This document shows, piece after piece, positions 8,444 through 16,768 of a DNA stretch of 64,000 nucleotides; positions within the stretch are counted from its first letter, which is position 1; each line of letters begins with the position of its first letter. The DNA is from JANMDU01 sp031418715 (GTDB taxonomy: Bacteria > Pseudomonadota > Gammaproteobacteria > Burkholderiales > Burkholderiaceae_C): NCBI GenBank assembly GCA_031418715.1, contig JANOJL010000056.1, positions 5,194 through 69,193 on the forward strand. The letters are read 5' to 3'. A program made the position numbers and the translations under genes. The notes beneath the pieces are model-generated. The model was not told where the DNA came from. It did no database searches and saw only the letters and a list, made by a program, of their open reading frames with translations.

Positions 8444-8713
8444 TGCGTTTCATTCATTGAAGAAAATCAACAGCATCCGATTTTGGGCAATATGTATGCA
8501 GCCGACTCGTGCAAACTAGCCGGGCTTTTTCATGTTTGATGGCGTTGTCATGCCGCATCCTCAGATGTAACAACAAACCCTTTTCCTAGAAATAGTGTTG
8601 CTGGAAACTTCCATCCTTGGTAAACTGCATTTGGTTGCATTTGCATAAGAAATTTTTGCCATTTGTAACTCAAATGAATACTTTTAGCCTCATTTATTGA
8701 AAGAAGCTCTCTT
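8444..8713. other. AT-rich intergenic region
   Basis: A 270-bp spacer, visibly AT-richer toward 8560-8713 than its neighbours. I see no palindromic repeat, RNA gene or clear coding frame; a stop at 8675 closes the frame of the next gene. It may contain that gene's promoter. Alternatively it may be where its original 5' end was lost. Confidence 0.5.
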
Positions 8714-9928
8714 TTGTTAACCAAATTGCTGCGCGCGATCAGCGGCAGCCCCGAACGCACTGACTGGGAAAGCATGCTCACGCAAGTGAGCGGGGAGAGC
8801 TCTGCTTGGGCGGAATCAGACGCAATACGCACAGGCAGTTTTGGCACAAACCGTTTGGTGGCTGCGCCGGACTCGCACGCACCAGATGTGAACTTGGCCT
8901 TGCTCGGTCTCTCGGGCGAAGAAGTGAGTGCTCGGGCGAAAGCAATTGCGCGCGAGTTGCATGCGCTGGCCGAACGCGGTGCCACCGTGCAGCAATGGAA
9001 TATTTTGATCCGCGATGTGACAGCATTGGCTGACATGGGGCAAACCATCAACTCGTTGGCAGAAGTGAAGCTGCGCCGCGTCAAGCCGCAAGTGCAAACC
9101 ATTCCGATGCTGCCGCTGATGGGCAGTGTGTTGGCCAAGCGTGCCAATGATTTGCGCCGCTCGGGTGTGTTGCTCGTGCCGCAATTGCAAAGCTGCTCGA
9201 TTGATGGCGACCCGAATCTTTGCAAAGCCTTGGTGGAATCAGCCATCGAATGGGCGATTCCATTTGGCAATCGACTCACGGTGACGACCGAACTGTCTTC
9301 TTGGGGCGACTCTGCCCGCATGAGCGTGGTGGCCGATCATGTTGTGCGCACCAGTGATGGCACAGATATTCCAACAATGGAGCGTACCAGCTTGTTCATG
9401 TGGGAATTGATCACCGAACTCTCGCAGGCAGCAGGCGTGTTGGTCAATCGCTCACAGGTAGACGGCAAAACCGGCATTTCAATCGAATTCCCTGTGCAAA
9501 ACGACAACGACAGCGGCATTGCCAGCCATGAGCTGCGTCTGCAAACCATGGATTCGCCGCAATTGGCGCAAATGGATGTCGTGGTGTATGCGAACACACC
9601 TGCGGTACGCATGTCGATTGATAAAGCGCTTTCTAAAGCCGAATGCCGCACGCGTTACGCCACCAGCTTGACGCATTTGATACGGGAATGCGAACTGAGT
9701 TTGCCTGCGGCAATGGTGATTGAATCAGAGTTGATGGACGAGAACGTGAAAAGCTTGATGGACGATCTGCGCCGTCACATTCGAAGCTTTGCTGTGATTG
9801 AAATTGTCAAAACACCGAATGTGTATGACGTGTCTTTGCCCGGTAGCAAAAACCCTTGCCGTTTGAGCGCGGCGCAGGTTGAAAGCAATCTGCGCGATGC
9901 GCTGGTGTTTGAGCTAGCGCAGGCCTGA
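8714..9928 (+). CDS. Degenerate hybrid histidine-kinase-like protein
   Basis: A 404-residue product if started at TTG 8714; the frame is closed by TGA at 8675 and no ATG lies between. ATG 8774 (MLTQVSG) is the next choice. Residues about 165-265 look like a worn HATPase domain: DPNLCKALVESAIEW recalls the N-box region, but Asn-box and glycine motifs are not kept. The last 120 residues look like a receiver-type alpha/beta domain (MDVVVYANTPAVRMSIDKAL) lacking a clear phospho-acceptor Asp. No dimerisation His is visible. It may therefore be a non-catalytic signalling protein, or a truncated kinase. It is convergent with xerD. Confidence 0.5.
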   Translation: MLTKLLRAISGSPERTDWESMLTQVSGESSAWAESDAIRTGSFGTNRLVAAPDSHAPDVNLALLGLSGEEVSARAKAIARELHALAERGATVQQWNILIRDVTALADMGQTINSLAEVKLRRVKPQVQTIPMLPLMGSVLAKRANDLRRSGVLLVPQLQSCSIDGDPNLCKALVESAIEWAIPFGNRLTVTTELSSWGDSARMSVVADHVVRTSDGTDIPTMERTSLFMWELITELSQAAGVLVNRSQVDGKTGISIEFPVQNDNDSGIASHELRLQTMDSPQLAQMDVVVYANTPAVRMSIDKALSKAECRTRYATSLTHLIRECELSLPAAMVIESELMDENVKSLMDDLRRHIRSFAVIEIVKTPNVYDVSLPGSKNPCRLSAAQVESNLRDALVFELAQA

Positions 9929-9946
9929 TTTTTTGCATCGAGCAGA

Positions 9947-10870
9947 TTACCCACGCGGGTGATTCTCTGCCACAATTTTTTTCAAACGCTCACGCGCCAC
10001 ATGCGTGTAGATCGTCGTTGTAGAAATATCAACATGGCCGAGCAGCATTTGCACTGCACGCAGATCAGCGCCATGGTTGAGCAGATGCGTTGCAAATGCG
10101 TGGCGCAAGGTGTGGGGTGACAAGGGCTTATCGATGCCGGCAGACAGCCCATGCTTTTTAATGGTTTGCCAAAAGGCCACGCGCGTCATTGCTCCTCCAG
10201 CTTTGCTGCCACGCGCCGTGATGAACAAATCACCACTCTGCTGTTGCTTCAATATCTCGGGCCGCGCTTCTTTGAGATAACGCTCGACCCAATGCGCCGC
10301 ATGCTCGCCGAACGGCACGATGCGCTCTTTGCTGCCTTTGCCGAAGGTACGCAGCACATGCTCTGAAAGGCTCACGTTGAACACCTTCAAGCTCACACAT
10401 TCGCTCACGCGCAGACCGCTGGCGTACATCAGTTCTAGCATCGCGCGGTCTCGTAGCCCCAAGGGTGTGGTGACATCGGGAGCAGCGAGCAATTGCTCGA
10501 CTTGTGCTTCAGTGAGCGTTTTGATCGACCGCGCCAAAGGCTTCGATGAGACGAGTTTCAGCGTGGGATCGACGCTGATGATGCCTTCGCGCAAAGCCCA
10601 GCGAAAGTAGCGTTTGAAAACCGTCAGGCGGCGATTGGCAGATGTCGTCTTGGCCAAATCTAGACCACCTTTTGACGAACGGCTACGGGCCAGCTTGAAG
10701 CGATGCTCGAAATAGTTCTTGAGATCGAGCTCCTCACTTGAATCGATGCTGCGCGATTGCATCTCTTGCAACCACGCAGCATACAAGTTCAAATCACGCC
10801 GGTATGCCTCCAGCGTGTTTTTGGCTAAACCCTCTTCTAACCAGAGGGCATCGATGAAGGTATCAATCAA
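9947..10870 (-). CDS. xerD: Site-specific tyrosine recombinase XerD
   Basis: A 307-residue recombinase that with XerC resolves chromosome dimers at dif during division. The N-terminal SAM-like core-binding domain (DALWLEEGLAKNTLEAYRRD) precedes the catalytic domain. All catalytic residues are visible: Arg in ASGLRVSECVSL, Lys in GKGSKERIVPF, HTLRHAFATHLL with His-x-x-Arg, His in LLGHVDIST, and Tyr in TTIYTHVARE. The C-terminus ENHPRG is the typical XerD ending. There is no sign of a phage or island around it, so a housekeeping role is most likely. Confidence 0.93.
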   Translation of the reverse strand: MIDTFIDALWLEEGLAKNTLEAYRRDLNLYAAWLQEMQSRSIDSSEELDLKNYFEHRFKLARSRSSKGGLDLAKTTSANRRLTVFKRYFRWALREGIISVDPTLKLVSSKPLARSIKTLTEAQVEQLLAAPDVTTPLGLRDRAMLELMYASGLRVSECVSLKVFNVSLSEHVLRTFGKGSKERIVPFGEHAAHWVERYLKEARPEILKQQQSGDLFITARGSKAGGAMTRVAFWQTIKKHGLSAGIDKPLSPHTLRHAFATHLLNHGADLRAVQMLLGHVDISTTTIYTHVARERLKKIVAENHPRG

Positions 10871-10893
10871 GATCGCGTATCAAATAACCAGCA

Positions 10894-11889
10894 TCACTCC
10901 AATTTGAGTTTTTGCTGCTCAACCACTTTTTTGTACACAGCCAGTTCAGCAGCCAGTTGCTGAGTGAACTGCTCAGGCGTATTGGCCACCACGATGGAGC
11001 CTGTGTCTTCAATGCGCTTTTTGACAACCGGATCTTGCAGCGCCTTCATCGCTGCATTATGAATTTTTTGCACCACATCAGCTGGTAAACCTTTCGGACC
11101 GAGCAGCCCGTAGTAAGCCATACGGTTGACTGGCTCAAGCCCGACTTCCTTGAAAGTCGGTACGTTGGGGAATTGCGTCAAGCGCTGCGGCGCAGCGACC
11201 ACGATCGGGATCAATCGACCCGCCTGAATATGCGGAAGCGCAGAGGGCACGTTGTCAAAAATAATTTCTACTTGACCACCCACGGTATCGCGCAGTGCAG
11301 GGCCTGCGCCAGAGTAAGGGATGTGGGTGATGAACACACCAGAAAGGTTTTTAAACAGCTCAGTTTGCAAATGACCGATACCGCCCGTACCAGAAGATGC
11401 GTAGCTGTATTTACCAGGGTTCTTTTTCAGCTCGGCAATGAAACCTTTGTAATCACTGGCGGGGAATTTCGGATGTACAGCAATCAGATTGGGTGTGGCA
11501 GCAATGTTGATGATCGGCGTGAAATCGGTGGCGGCGTTGTAAGGAATTTTTGGATTGATAGCGGGGTTGGCCGCTGTGGTCGAGACAGTGGCCATGCCCA
11601 AGTTGTAGCCATCGGGTACGGCTTTGGCGGTTTCGTTCGCGCCCACCACGCCACCGCCGCCAGCTTTGTTGATCACGATCACGTTTTGGCCGAGTGCTTT
11701 GCCCAAAGGCTCAGCAATAGCGCGGGCGACGATATCGGTCGTGCCGCCGGGTGCGAAGGGCACTTGCAGTTGAATGGGTTTATTGGGATAACCTTGAGCA
11801 AGAATAAAGCCACTGGCTGTTATAGATATTGCGCTGGTTGCTATTAATTTAAGAGCATTTCGTTGGCGCAACTGAGACTGAATTGACAT
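10894..11889 (-). CDS. Bug/TctC-type periplasmic solute-binding protein
   Basis: A 331-residue extracytoplasmic binding protein of tripartite tricarboxylate transporters. After a signal peptide the mature start is YPNKPIQLQVPFAPGGTTD, then NKAGGGGVVGANETAKAVPDGY, the family's ligand-carboxylate loops. Ligand unknown. No TctA/TctB membrane genes are nearby, so this is one of the many orphan Bug proteins of Burkholderiales. Oddly, the hydrophobic core of the signal peptide (LIATSAISITASG) is encoded by a copy of the dispersed palindromic repeat at 11809-11856. Confidence 0.92.
   Translation of the reverse strand: MSIQSQLRQRNALKLIATSAISITASGFILAQGYPNKPIQLQVPFAPGGTTDIVARAIAEPLGKALGQNVIVINKAGGGGVVGANETAKAVPDGYNLGMATVSTTAANPAINPKIPYNAATDFTPIINIAATPNLIAVHPKFPASDYKGFIAELKKNPGKYSYASSGTGGIGHLQTELFKNLSGVFITHIPYSGAGPALRDTVGGQVEIIFDNVPSALPHIQAGRLIPIVVAAPQRLTQFPNVPTFKEVGLEPVNRMAYYGLLGPKGLPADVVQKIHNAAMKALQDPVVKKRIEDTGSIVVANTPEQFTQQLAAELAVYKKVVEQQKLKLE
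11809..11856 (-). repeat. Palindromic repeat, copy 3 (inside signal-peptide codons)
   Basis: Read on the minus strand: TTAATAGCA, AGCGCAATATCTATAACAG, CCAGTGGC. It is in frame in the Bug gene and translates as LIATSAISITASG, the signal-peptide core. Confidence 0.7.
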
Positions 11890-12038
11890 AAAAACTCCTT
11901 GAAGTGAAAAGCGGTGCAGCTAGGCGCTGCGATGCATGAATAATAAGCAGTTCCACAACGCTTGCGATTGTGGCTTACCCATACTCGCTAACCCTACTGG
12001 CCTTACCGGTTTCCACACCGAATAAGCCTTCACGTCAC

Positions 12039-12947
12039 ATGTATTTTGCTCAGCTTCTGTTTCCAGATTTCGCACTGATTGTGTGCGGTTATCTGATCTG
12101 CCGCTACACCCGGCTCGGCCGCCCGCTCTGGGAACAGGTGGAAAGCTTGGTGTATTACGTGCTCTTTCCGGTGCTGTTGTTTTATGCGATCTCGCGTTCG
12201 CCGCTGGATTGGGCTTCAGCAAGCAGCTTGGTGGGCGCAGCGCTGGTGTTGGCGGCTTGCGGGGTAATGTTGTCGTATTCAGCGGCCAAGCTGCCAGGTG
12301 TGGCGCAGACGGACTTTGCCAGCAGCGCACAAATTGGCTTTCGTTTCAATTCCTACATCGCGCTGGCGCTGGCCGAGCGGCTGGCAGGGCAGCAAGGTTT
12401 GATGCTGATTGCCGTAGTGATCGGCGTGTGTGTGCCGGTGTTCAACATGGCTGCGGTGTGGCCGATGGCGCGACAATCAGGGCAAGGTTTTGGCAAAGCG
12501 CTGTTGAAAAATCCACTGATCATTGGCACGGTGAGTGGGCTACTTGCCAATCTTTTGGGCATATCTGTGCCGAGTTTTGCAGAGCCCGCCGTCTCCCGCA
12601 TGGGGCAGGCTTCGCTGGCGCTCGGGCTGATGGCCGCTGGCGCGGGCTTGCAGTTGGGCCAGATTTTTGACACGGCTTCTCGCGTGCGATTAGGTGTTGC
12701 GCAATTGATCATTCGCCATCTGCTGCTGCCTTTGGTGGCATTGGTGTTGGTCAAGCTTTTTAAGCTTGACACCACGCAGGCTACCGTGCTGTTGATGTTC
12801 AGTGCGCTACCTACTGCATCGAGCTGCTATGTGCTCGCCACGCGTATGGGCTACGATGGCGCGTTTGTTGCAGGCTTGGTCACTCTGTCCACTGCTTTGG
12901 GCTTTATCAGTTTGCCTTTGGTATTGCACTTCAGATCAATTTTTTAA
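12039..12947 (+). CDS. Auxin-efflux-carrier (AEC) family transporter
   Basis: A 302-residue integral membrane protein with about ten transmembrane segments in two five-helix halves. Family features are the unwound-helix region GFRFNSYIALALAERL and, in the second half, PTASSCYVLATRMGYD. AEC transporters move carboxylates such as malate or malonate; the substrate here is unknown. The ATG at 12039 (MYFAQLLFPDFALI) is preferred over an upstream in-frame ATG because it puts the first helix at the N-terminus. The TAA stop is formed by the tail of a palindromic repeat that runs up to ureD. Confidence 0.87.
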   Translation: MYFAQLLFPDFALIVCGYLICRYTRLGRPLWEQVESLVYYVLFPVLLFYAISRSPLDWASASSLVGAALVLAACGVMLSYSAAKLPGVAQTDFASSAQIGFRFNSYIALALAERLAGQQGLMLIAVVIGVCVPVFNMAAVWPMARQSGQGFGKALLKNPLIIGTVSGLLANLLGISVPSFAEPAVSRMGQASLALGLMAAGAGLQLGQIFDTASRVRLGVAQLIIRHLLLPLVALVLVKLFKLDTTQATVLLMFSALPTASSCYVLATRMGYDGAFVAGLVTLSTALGFISLPLVLHFRSIF

Positions 12948-13004
12948 GCCAAATCGGCCTCTACCCGTTATAAAAATTGCGCAATATGCTATGAAATTAA
13001 TAGT
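12945..13004 (-). repeat. Palindromic repeat, copy 4 (between AEC gene and ureD)
   Basis: On the plus strand it reads TAAGCCAAATCGG, CCTCTACCCGTTATAA, TTGCGCAATA, GCTATGAAATTAATAG. Its first three bases are the stop codon of the AEC gene, and it ends 18 bp before the ureD ATG. Confidence 0.85.
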
Positions 13005-13022
13005 AAATTATTTCTTCATCTT

Positions 13023-13871
13023 ATGACCTGGCATGCACAGCTTTCATTGGATTACCGTGCCAGTGGTGGTAAAACTCTGCTTGATTTCTCGCACAACGGC
13101 CCGCTGCGCATTCTGCAAAGCCTCTATCCAGAAGGCGATGCGGTTTGCCACAACGTGCTCGTGCATCCGCCGGGTGGTGTGGCGGGCGGTGATGATTTGG
13201 ATATCTCTGTCAACGTGCAAAGCGGCGCGCATGCGTTGATCACCACGCCGGGCGCCACGCGCTTTTACAAAACCTCTGGCGACGCTGCGATTCAACACAC
13301 CACCGTAAAAATGGAAGATGGTGCGCGCCTCGAATGGCTGCCGATGGAAAATATTGCCTACAACGGCTGCTTGGCCGAAAACCGTCTGCAACTACAATTC
13401 GCTCCCACAGCCGAGATGATAGGCTGGGACATCACCGCGCTCGGCCTGCCTGCCGCAGATCAGCCTTTCGAGCGCGGCGTGTTCACGCAGCATGTGGAAT
13501 TACTGTCTTCAGCCAGCGCTCACAGCCCTTGGCTAGAGCGTAGCCGGATCGCTGCAGACGACAAACGCTTGCTCCAATCCCCAGTCGGCCTTGCTGGATA
13601 CACCTGTATGGCGACTCTCTTTTTCATAGCAGGTCACCCAATATCTATAACGGCGAGAGACCAATTTCTCTCAAAATCTAGAGCTGTTGCAAGCGCCCAC
13701 TCACTCCAAGCTACCTGCGGCATCACCAGCCCACACAGCCAAGTCATCCTGCTTCGCACGCTCGCGCACCACACCGAAGAAGCCATTGATCTTTGCAAAC
13801 AAGTGCGCGGCGCATGGCGCGAAGTGGCTTGGGGTTTGCCAAAGAATGCACCGCGCATTTGGGCGATGTGA
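13023..13871 (+). CDS. ureD: Urease accessory protein UreD (orphan)
   Basis: A 282-residue protein of the UreD/UreH family, which with UreF and UreG loads nickel into urease. Recognisable blocks are SLDYRASGGKT, VLVHPPGGVAGGDDLDI, TTPGATRFYKTSG, LEWLPMENIAYNGC and the terminal WREVAWGLPKNAPRIW. The start ATG 13023 fits the family N-terminus. The frame is intact, yet no ureABC or ureEFG follows; the next gene is convergent fdsA at 23 bp. UreD normally opens a ureD-ABC-EFG operon. A palindromic repeat (13625-13663) is embedded in frame near residue 205. Without urease its function is unclear; the rest of the operon may be elsewhere or lost. Confidence 0.88.
   Translation: MTWHAQLSLDYRASGGKTLLDFSHNGPLRILQSLYPEGDAVCHNVLVHPPGGVAGGDDLDISVNVQSGAHALITTPGATRFYKTSGDAAIQHTTVKMEDGARLEWLPMENIAYNGCLAENRLQLQFAPTAEMIGWDITALGLPAADQPFERGVFTQHVELLSSASAHSPWLERSRIAADDKRLLQSPVGLAGYTCMATLFFIAGHPISITARDQFLSKSRAVASAHSLQATCGITSPHSQVILLRTLAHHTEEAIDLCKQVRGAWREVAWGLPKNAPRIWAM
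13625..13663 (+). repeat. Palindromic repeat, copy 5 (inside ureD)
   Basis: CATAGCA, then CAATATCTATAACGG, then CGAGAGACC. It is in frame in ureD, giving FIAGHPISITARD. The left palindrome arm is worn. Confidence 0.6.
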
Positions 13872-13894
13872 GCGTGTTGCGCAGGCTCGCTGAA

Positions 13895-16768
13895 TCAGTC
13901 CGTCGTCGCTGCCAACGCCACCGCGCAGTACTTGAATTCAGGAATTTTTCCGAACGGGTCGAGTGCTGAGTTGGTGAGCAAATTTGCTGCGGCCTCGGCG
14001 TAAGCGAAGGGAACGAAGACAGTGTTCACTGGCGTGCCTTCATCAATGCGCACTTGCAGCGTGATGCGGCCACGGCGAGAGCTAACGGTCATTTGCTGAC
14101 CTGCTTGCACTTTCAACTGATCAGCTAATAAGCTGTTCATCGACACGGTGGCTTCGGGTTCAATCGCATCAAGCACGCTGGCGCGGCGAGTCATAGAGCC
14201 GGTATGCCAATGTTCAAGCTGGCGGCCTGTGATGAGCACATACGGGAATTCTTCGTCTGGCGATTCATTGGCCGGAATGAAGCCTGCAGGCACGAGATGG
14301 ATGCGGCCATCTTTCGTGGGCACGCTGTGTTGAAAAACTATGGTTTGACCCGGATCATCTTCGCTGAGGCAAGGATACGTGACCGAACCTTCGCGCTCTA
14401 GCCGCGCCCAAGTGATGCCAGCAATCGCACTATGCATGGCTTGGCGCATTTCTTCGTACACGGCTGCTGCGCCACTGCCTTGAGCCTCATCGCTTTCGCC
14501 TTCGTATTGCCAATTCAGATCGAGGCGTTTGGCAAGTTGCTGGATGATCCAGAGGTCGTATTTTGCATTACCGGGCAAAGGCAACGCCTGGCGGCCGAGT
14601 TGCACCATGCGATCAGTGTTGCTCACTGTGCCTGTTTTTTCTGGCCAGCTACTTGCGGGCAGGATCACATCAGCGAGCCAAGCGGTCTCGGTCATAAAAA
14701 TATCTTGGACAACGAGATGCTCAAGGCTCTCCAGCGCATGGCGTGCATGCGCCAGATCAGGATCGCTCATCGCGGGGTTTTCGCCCATGATGTACATTCC
14801 GCGAATCTTGTGAGGATCGCTCGCATCAGCCAAGATTTTGTGCATGATCTCCACCACGGTATAGCCGGGTTTGTTATCGAGCTTCGTATCCCAGAAATTT
14901 TCAAACCAAGCATGTGCAGCGGCATTGTCCACACGTTGGTAATTGGGTAGCATCATCGGGATCAAACCCGCATCACTTGCGCCCTGCACGTTGTTTTGTC
15001 CACGCAGCGGGTGCAAGCCTGTGCCCGGCCTGCCGATTTGGCCGGTGATCGTGGCCAGTGCGATCAGGCAACGCGCATTGTCTGTTCCATGTACATGCTG
15101 GCTCACGCCCATGCCCCAGAGAATCATCGCGCTTTTGGCGGTGGCGAATGTTATTGCTACTTCGCGGATCGTAGCAGCGTCAATGCCGCAAGCGTGTTCA
15201 ACAGCTTCGGGTGAAAAATTCGCCACTTGCTCTTTCAACGCTTCAAAATTCGTAGCACGCTGCGCAATAAATTCGACGGCGACCAAGCCTTTCTCGATAA
15301 TGGTGTGGAGCATCGCGTTGAGCAGCAGCACATCGGTATCAGGTTTAAATTGCAGGCTCCTCCAGGCATGGCGCGCCATATCGGTGCGGCGCGGGTCAGC
15401 CAGGATGATCTTGGTGCCCAGTTGTGCGGCATTCTTCATCCAAGTGGCGGCCACGGGATGGTTTGACGTGGGGTTCGAACCGATGATCAGAATGACTTCG
15501 CTGTGCGCCACGTCATTGACCTGGTTGCTCACCGCGCCCGAGCCCACACCCTCCAGCAATGCCGCCACGGAAGATGCATGGCACAGCCGTGTGCAGTGAT
15601 CGACGTTGTTGCTGCCAAAGCCAGTGCGCACGAGTTTTTGGAAGAGATAGGCTTCTTCGTTGCTGCCTTTGGCGGAACCAAAACCTGCCAAAGCCTTTGC
15701 ACCATATTGATCGCGTAGACCTTTCAGCTTGCCGCCTGCGTGATTCAAAGCCTCTTCCCAAGTCGCCTCACGAAACACTTCGCGCCACTCAGCATCACGC
15801 GGCAAGATGCTCTTCGGCACACCGCTCTTGCGAATCAATGGCTGCGTCAAACGCCCATCGTGATGCACGTAATCAAACCCAAAGCGCCCTTTCACGCACA
15901 GGCGCGAATCATTCGCCGGGCCATTGCGGCCATCGACGCTGACGATTTTTTCGTCCTTCACGTTGTAGGTGATCAAGCAGCCCACACCGCAATAAGGGCA
16001 AACCGAATCGATCTTCTTATCGACTTTCTGCGAGCCGATCTGCGTCTTGGGCATCAGCGCCCCAGTCGGGCAAGCCTGCACGCATTCACCGCAGCCCACG
16101 CAACTGCTCTCGCCCATGGTGTCAAACTGATCAAACACAATGCTCGAATGACTGCCGCGCATCGCATAACCAATCACATCATTCACCTGCACCTCGCGGC
16201 AGGCGCGTACGCAGCGCGTGCATTGAATGCAAGCATCGAAATTCACCGCCATTGCGGGGTGAGACATGTCGACTTTAGGCTGCTCGCGCCGTAATGCTTT
16301 GAGCTCGGGGCGGACCGTCACTGCCATCGCAGCAGCCCACTCGCTCAGCTCACCATGTTGACCCACCACTTCCATGCGGGCTGAGGCTGCCATAGCCTCA
16401 GCCATGCTTGATCCTTCGACAAGCTCAGGACGCTCGGGTACTGCATCATTCCACTTGTAGCCTTGATCTGGCATGTCTGCCAGCAGCATCTCCAAAATCA
16501 TCTTCTGGCTCTTCAGAGCCCGCTCGCTCTGCGCCTTGACCTTCATGCCCTCAACCGGCGTACGACAACAGCTCGGTGCGAGCACCCGCTCGCCATCGAC
16601 CTCCACCACGCACGCGCGGCAATTGCCATCGGCTCGCATGCCTTCCTTAAAGCACAGATGAGGAATCTCCACACCGCTACGCTTGGCCGCTTGCAAAATG
16701 CTCTCGCCGGGTAACGCTCGAACAGCTTTTCCATCCAATTCAAAGCCAATGAAGTCGCGTGCGCTCAT
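13895..16768 (-). CDS. fdsA: NAD-dependent formate dehydrogenase, molybdenum subunit alpha
   Basis: A 957-residue cytoplasmic subunit that oxidises formate to CO2. Domain order: N-terminal 2Fe-2S ferredoxin with NuoG-like Cys clusters (CFKEGMRADGNCRAC); two 4Fe-4S sites (CIQCTRCVRAC and CVGCGECVQACPTGAL); then the Mo-bis-MGD part opening with CPYCGVGC. The catalytic region reads DHCTRLCHASSVAALL, where Cys-His match the Mo ligand and His of FdsA proteins. A Cys, not selenocysteine, is present. It overlaps the fused fdsG-fdsB gene by 4 bp. A PELVEG-coding repeat sits in frame after the first domain (16411-16437). No fdsC/fdsD genes follow. Confidence 0.94.
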   Translation of the reverse strand: MSARDFIGFELDGKAVRALPGESILQAAKRSGVEIPHLCFKEGMRADGNCRACVVEVDGERVLAPSCCRTPVEGMKVKAQSERALKSQKMILEMLLADMPDQGYKWNDAVPERPELVEGSSMAEAMAASARMEVVGQHGELSEWAAAMAVTVRPELKALRREQPKVDMSHPAMAVNFDACIQCTRCVRACREVQVNDVIGYAMRGSHSSIVFDQFDTMGESSCVGCGECVQACPTGALMPKTQIGSQKVDKKIDSVCPYCGVGCLITYNVKDEKIVSVDGRNGPANDSRLCVKGRFGFDYVHHDGRLTQPLIRKSGVPKSILPRDAEWREVFREATWEEALNHAGGKLKGLRDQYGAKALAGFGSAKGSNEEAYLFQKLVRTGFGSNNVDHCTRLCHASSVAALLEGVGSGAVSNQVNDVAHSEVILIIGSNPTSNHPVAATWMKNAAQLGTKIILADPRRTDMARHAWRSLQFKPDTDVLLLNAMLHTIIEKGLVAVEFIAQRATNFEALKEQVANFSPEAVEHACGIDAATIREVAITFATAKSAMILWGMGVSQHVHGTDNARCLIALATITGQIGRPGTGLHPLRGQNNVQGASDAGLIPMMLPNYQRVDNAAAHAWFENFWDTKLDNKPGYTVVEIMHKILADASDPHKIRGMYIMGENPAMSDPDLAHARHALESLEHLVVQDIFMTETAWLADVILPASSWPEKTGTVSNTDRMVQLGRQALPLPGNAKYDLWIIQQLAKRLDLNWQYEGESDEAQGSGAAAVYEEMRQAMHSAIAGITWARLEREGSVTYPCLSEDDPGQTIVFQHSVPTKDGRIHLVPAGFIPANESPDEEFPYVLITGRQLEHWHTGSMTRRASVLDAIEPEATVSMNSLLADQLKVQAGQQMTVSSRRGRITLQVRIDEGTPVNTVFVPFAYAEAAANLLTNSALDPFGKIPEFKYCAVALAATTD
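16411..16437 (-). repeat. REP-like 'PELVEG' element inside fdsA
   Basis: TCCTTCGACAAGCTCAGG lies inside fdsA and is translated as RPELVEGSS. Words of this kind (TTCGACAAGCTCAGG) are, to my knowledge, frequent dispersed repeats in proteobacteria. Next to it CTGAGGCT and AGCCTCAG (16381-16401) form an 8-bp stem. Confidence 0.6.

Noticed and set aside
8548..9321. Long antisense frame across the kinase-like gene
   Set aside because: It is composed of runs of S/R/A/T with no family pattern and mirrors the codon structure of the plus-strand gene, so it is a shadow frame. Similar long antisense frames over valS, fdsA, boxA and the decarboxylase gene were rejected for the same reason.
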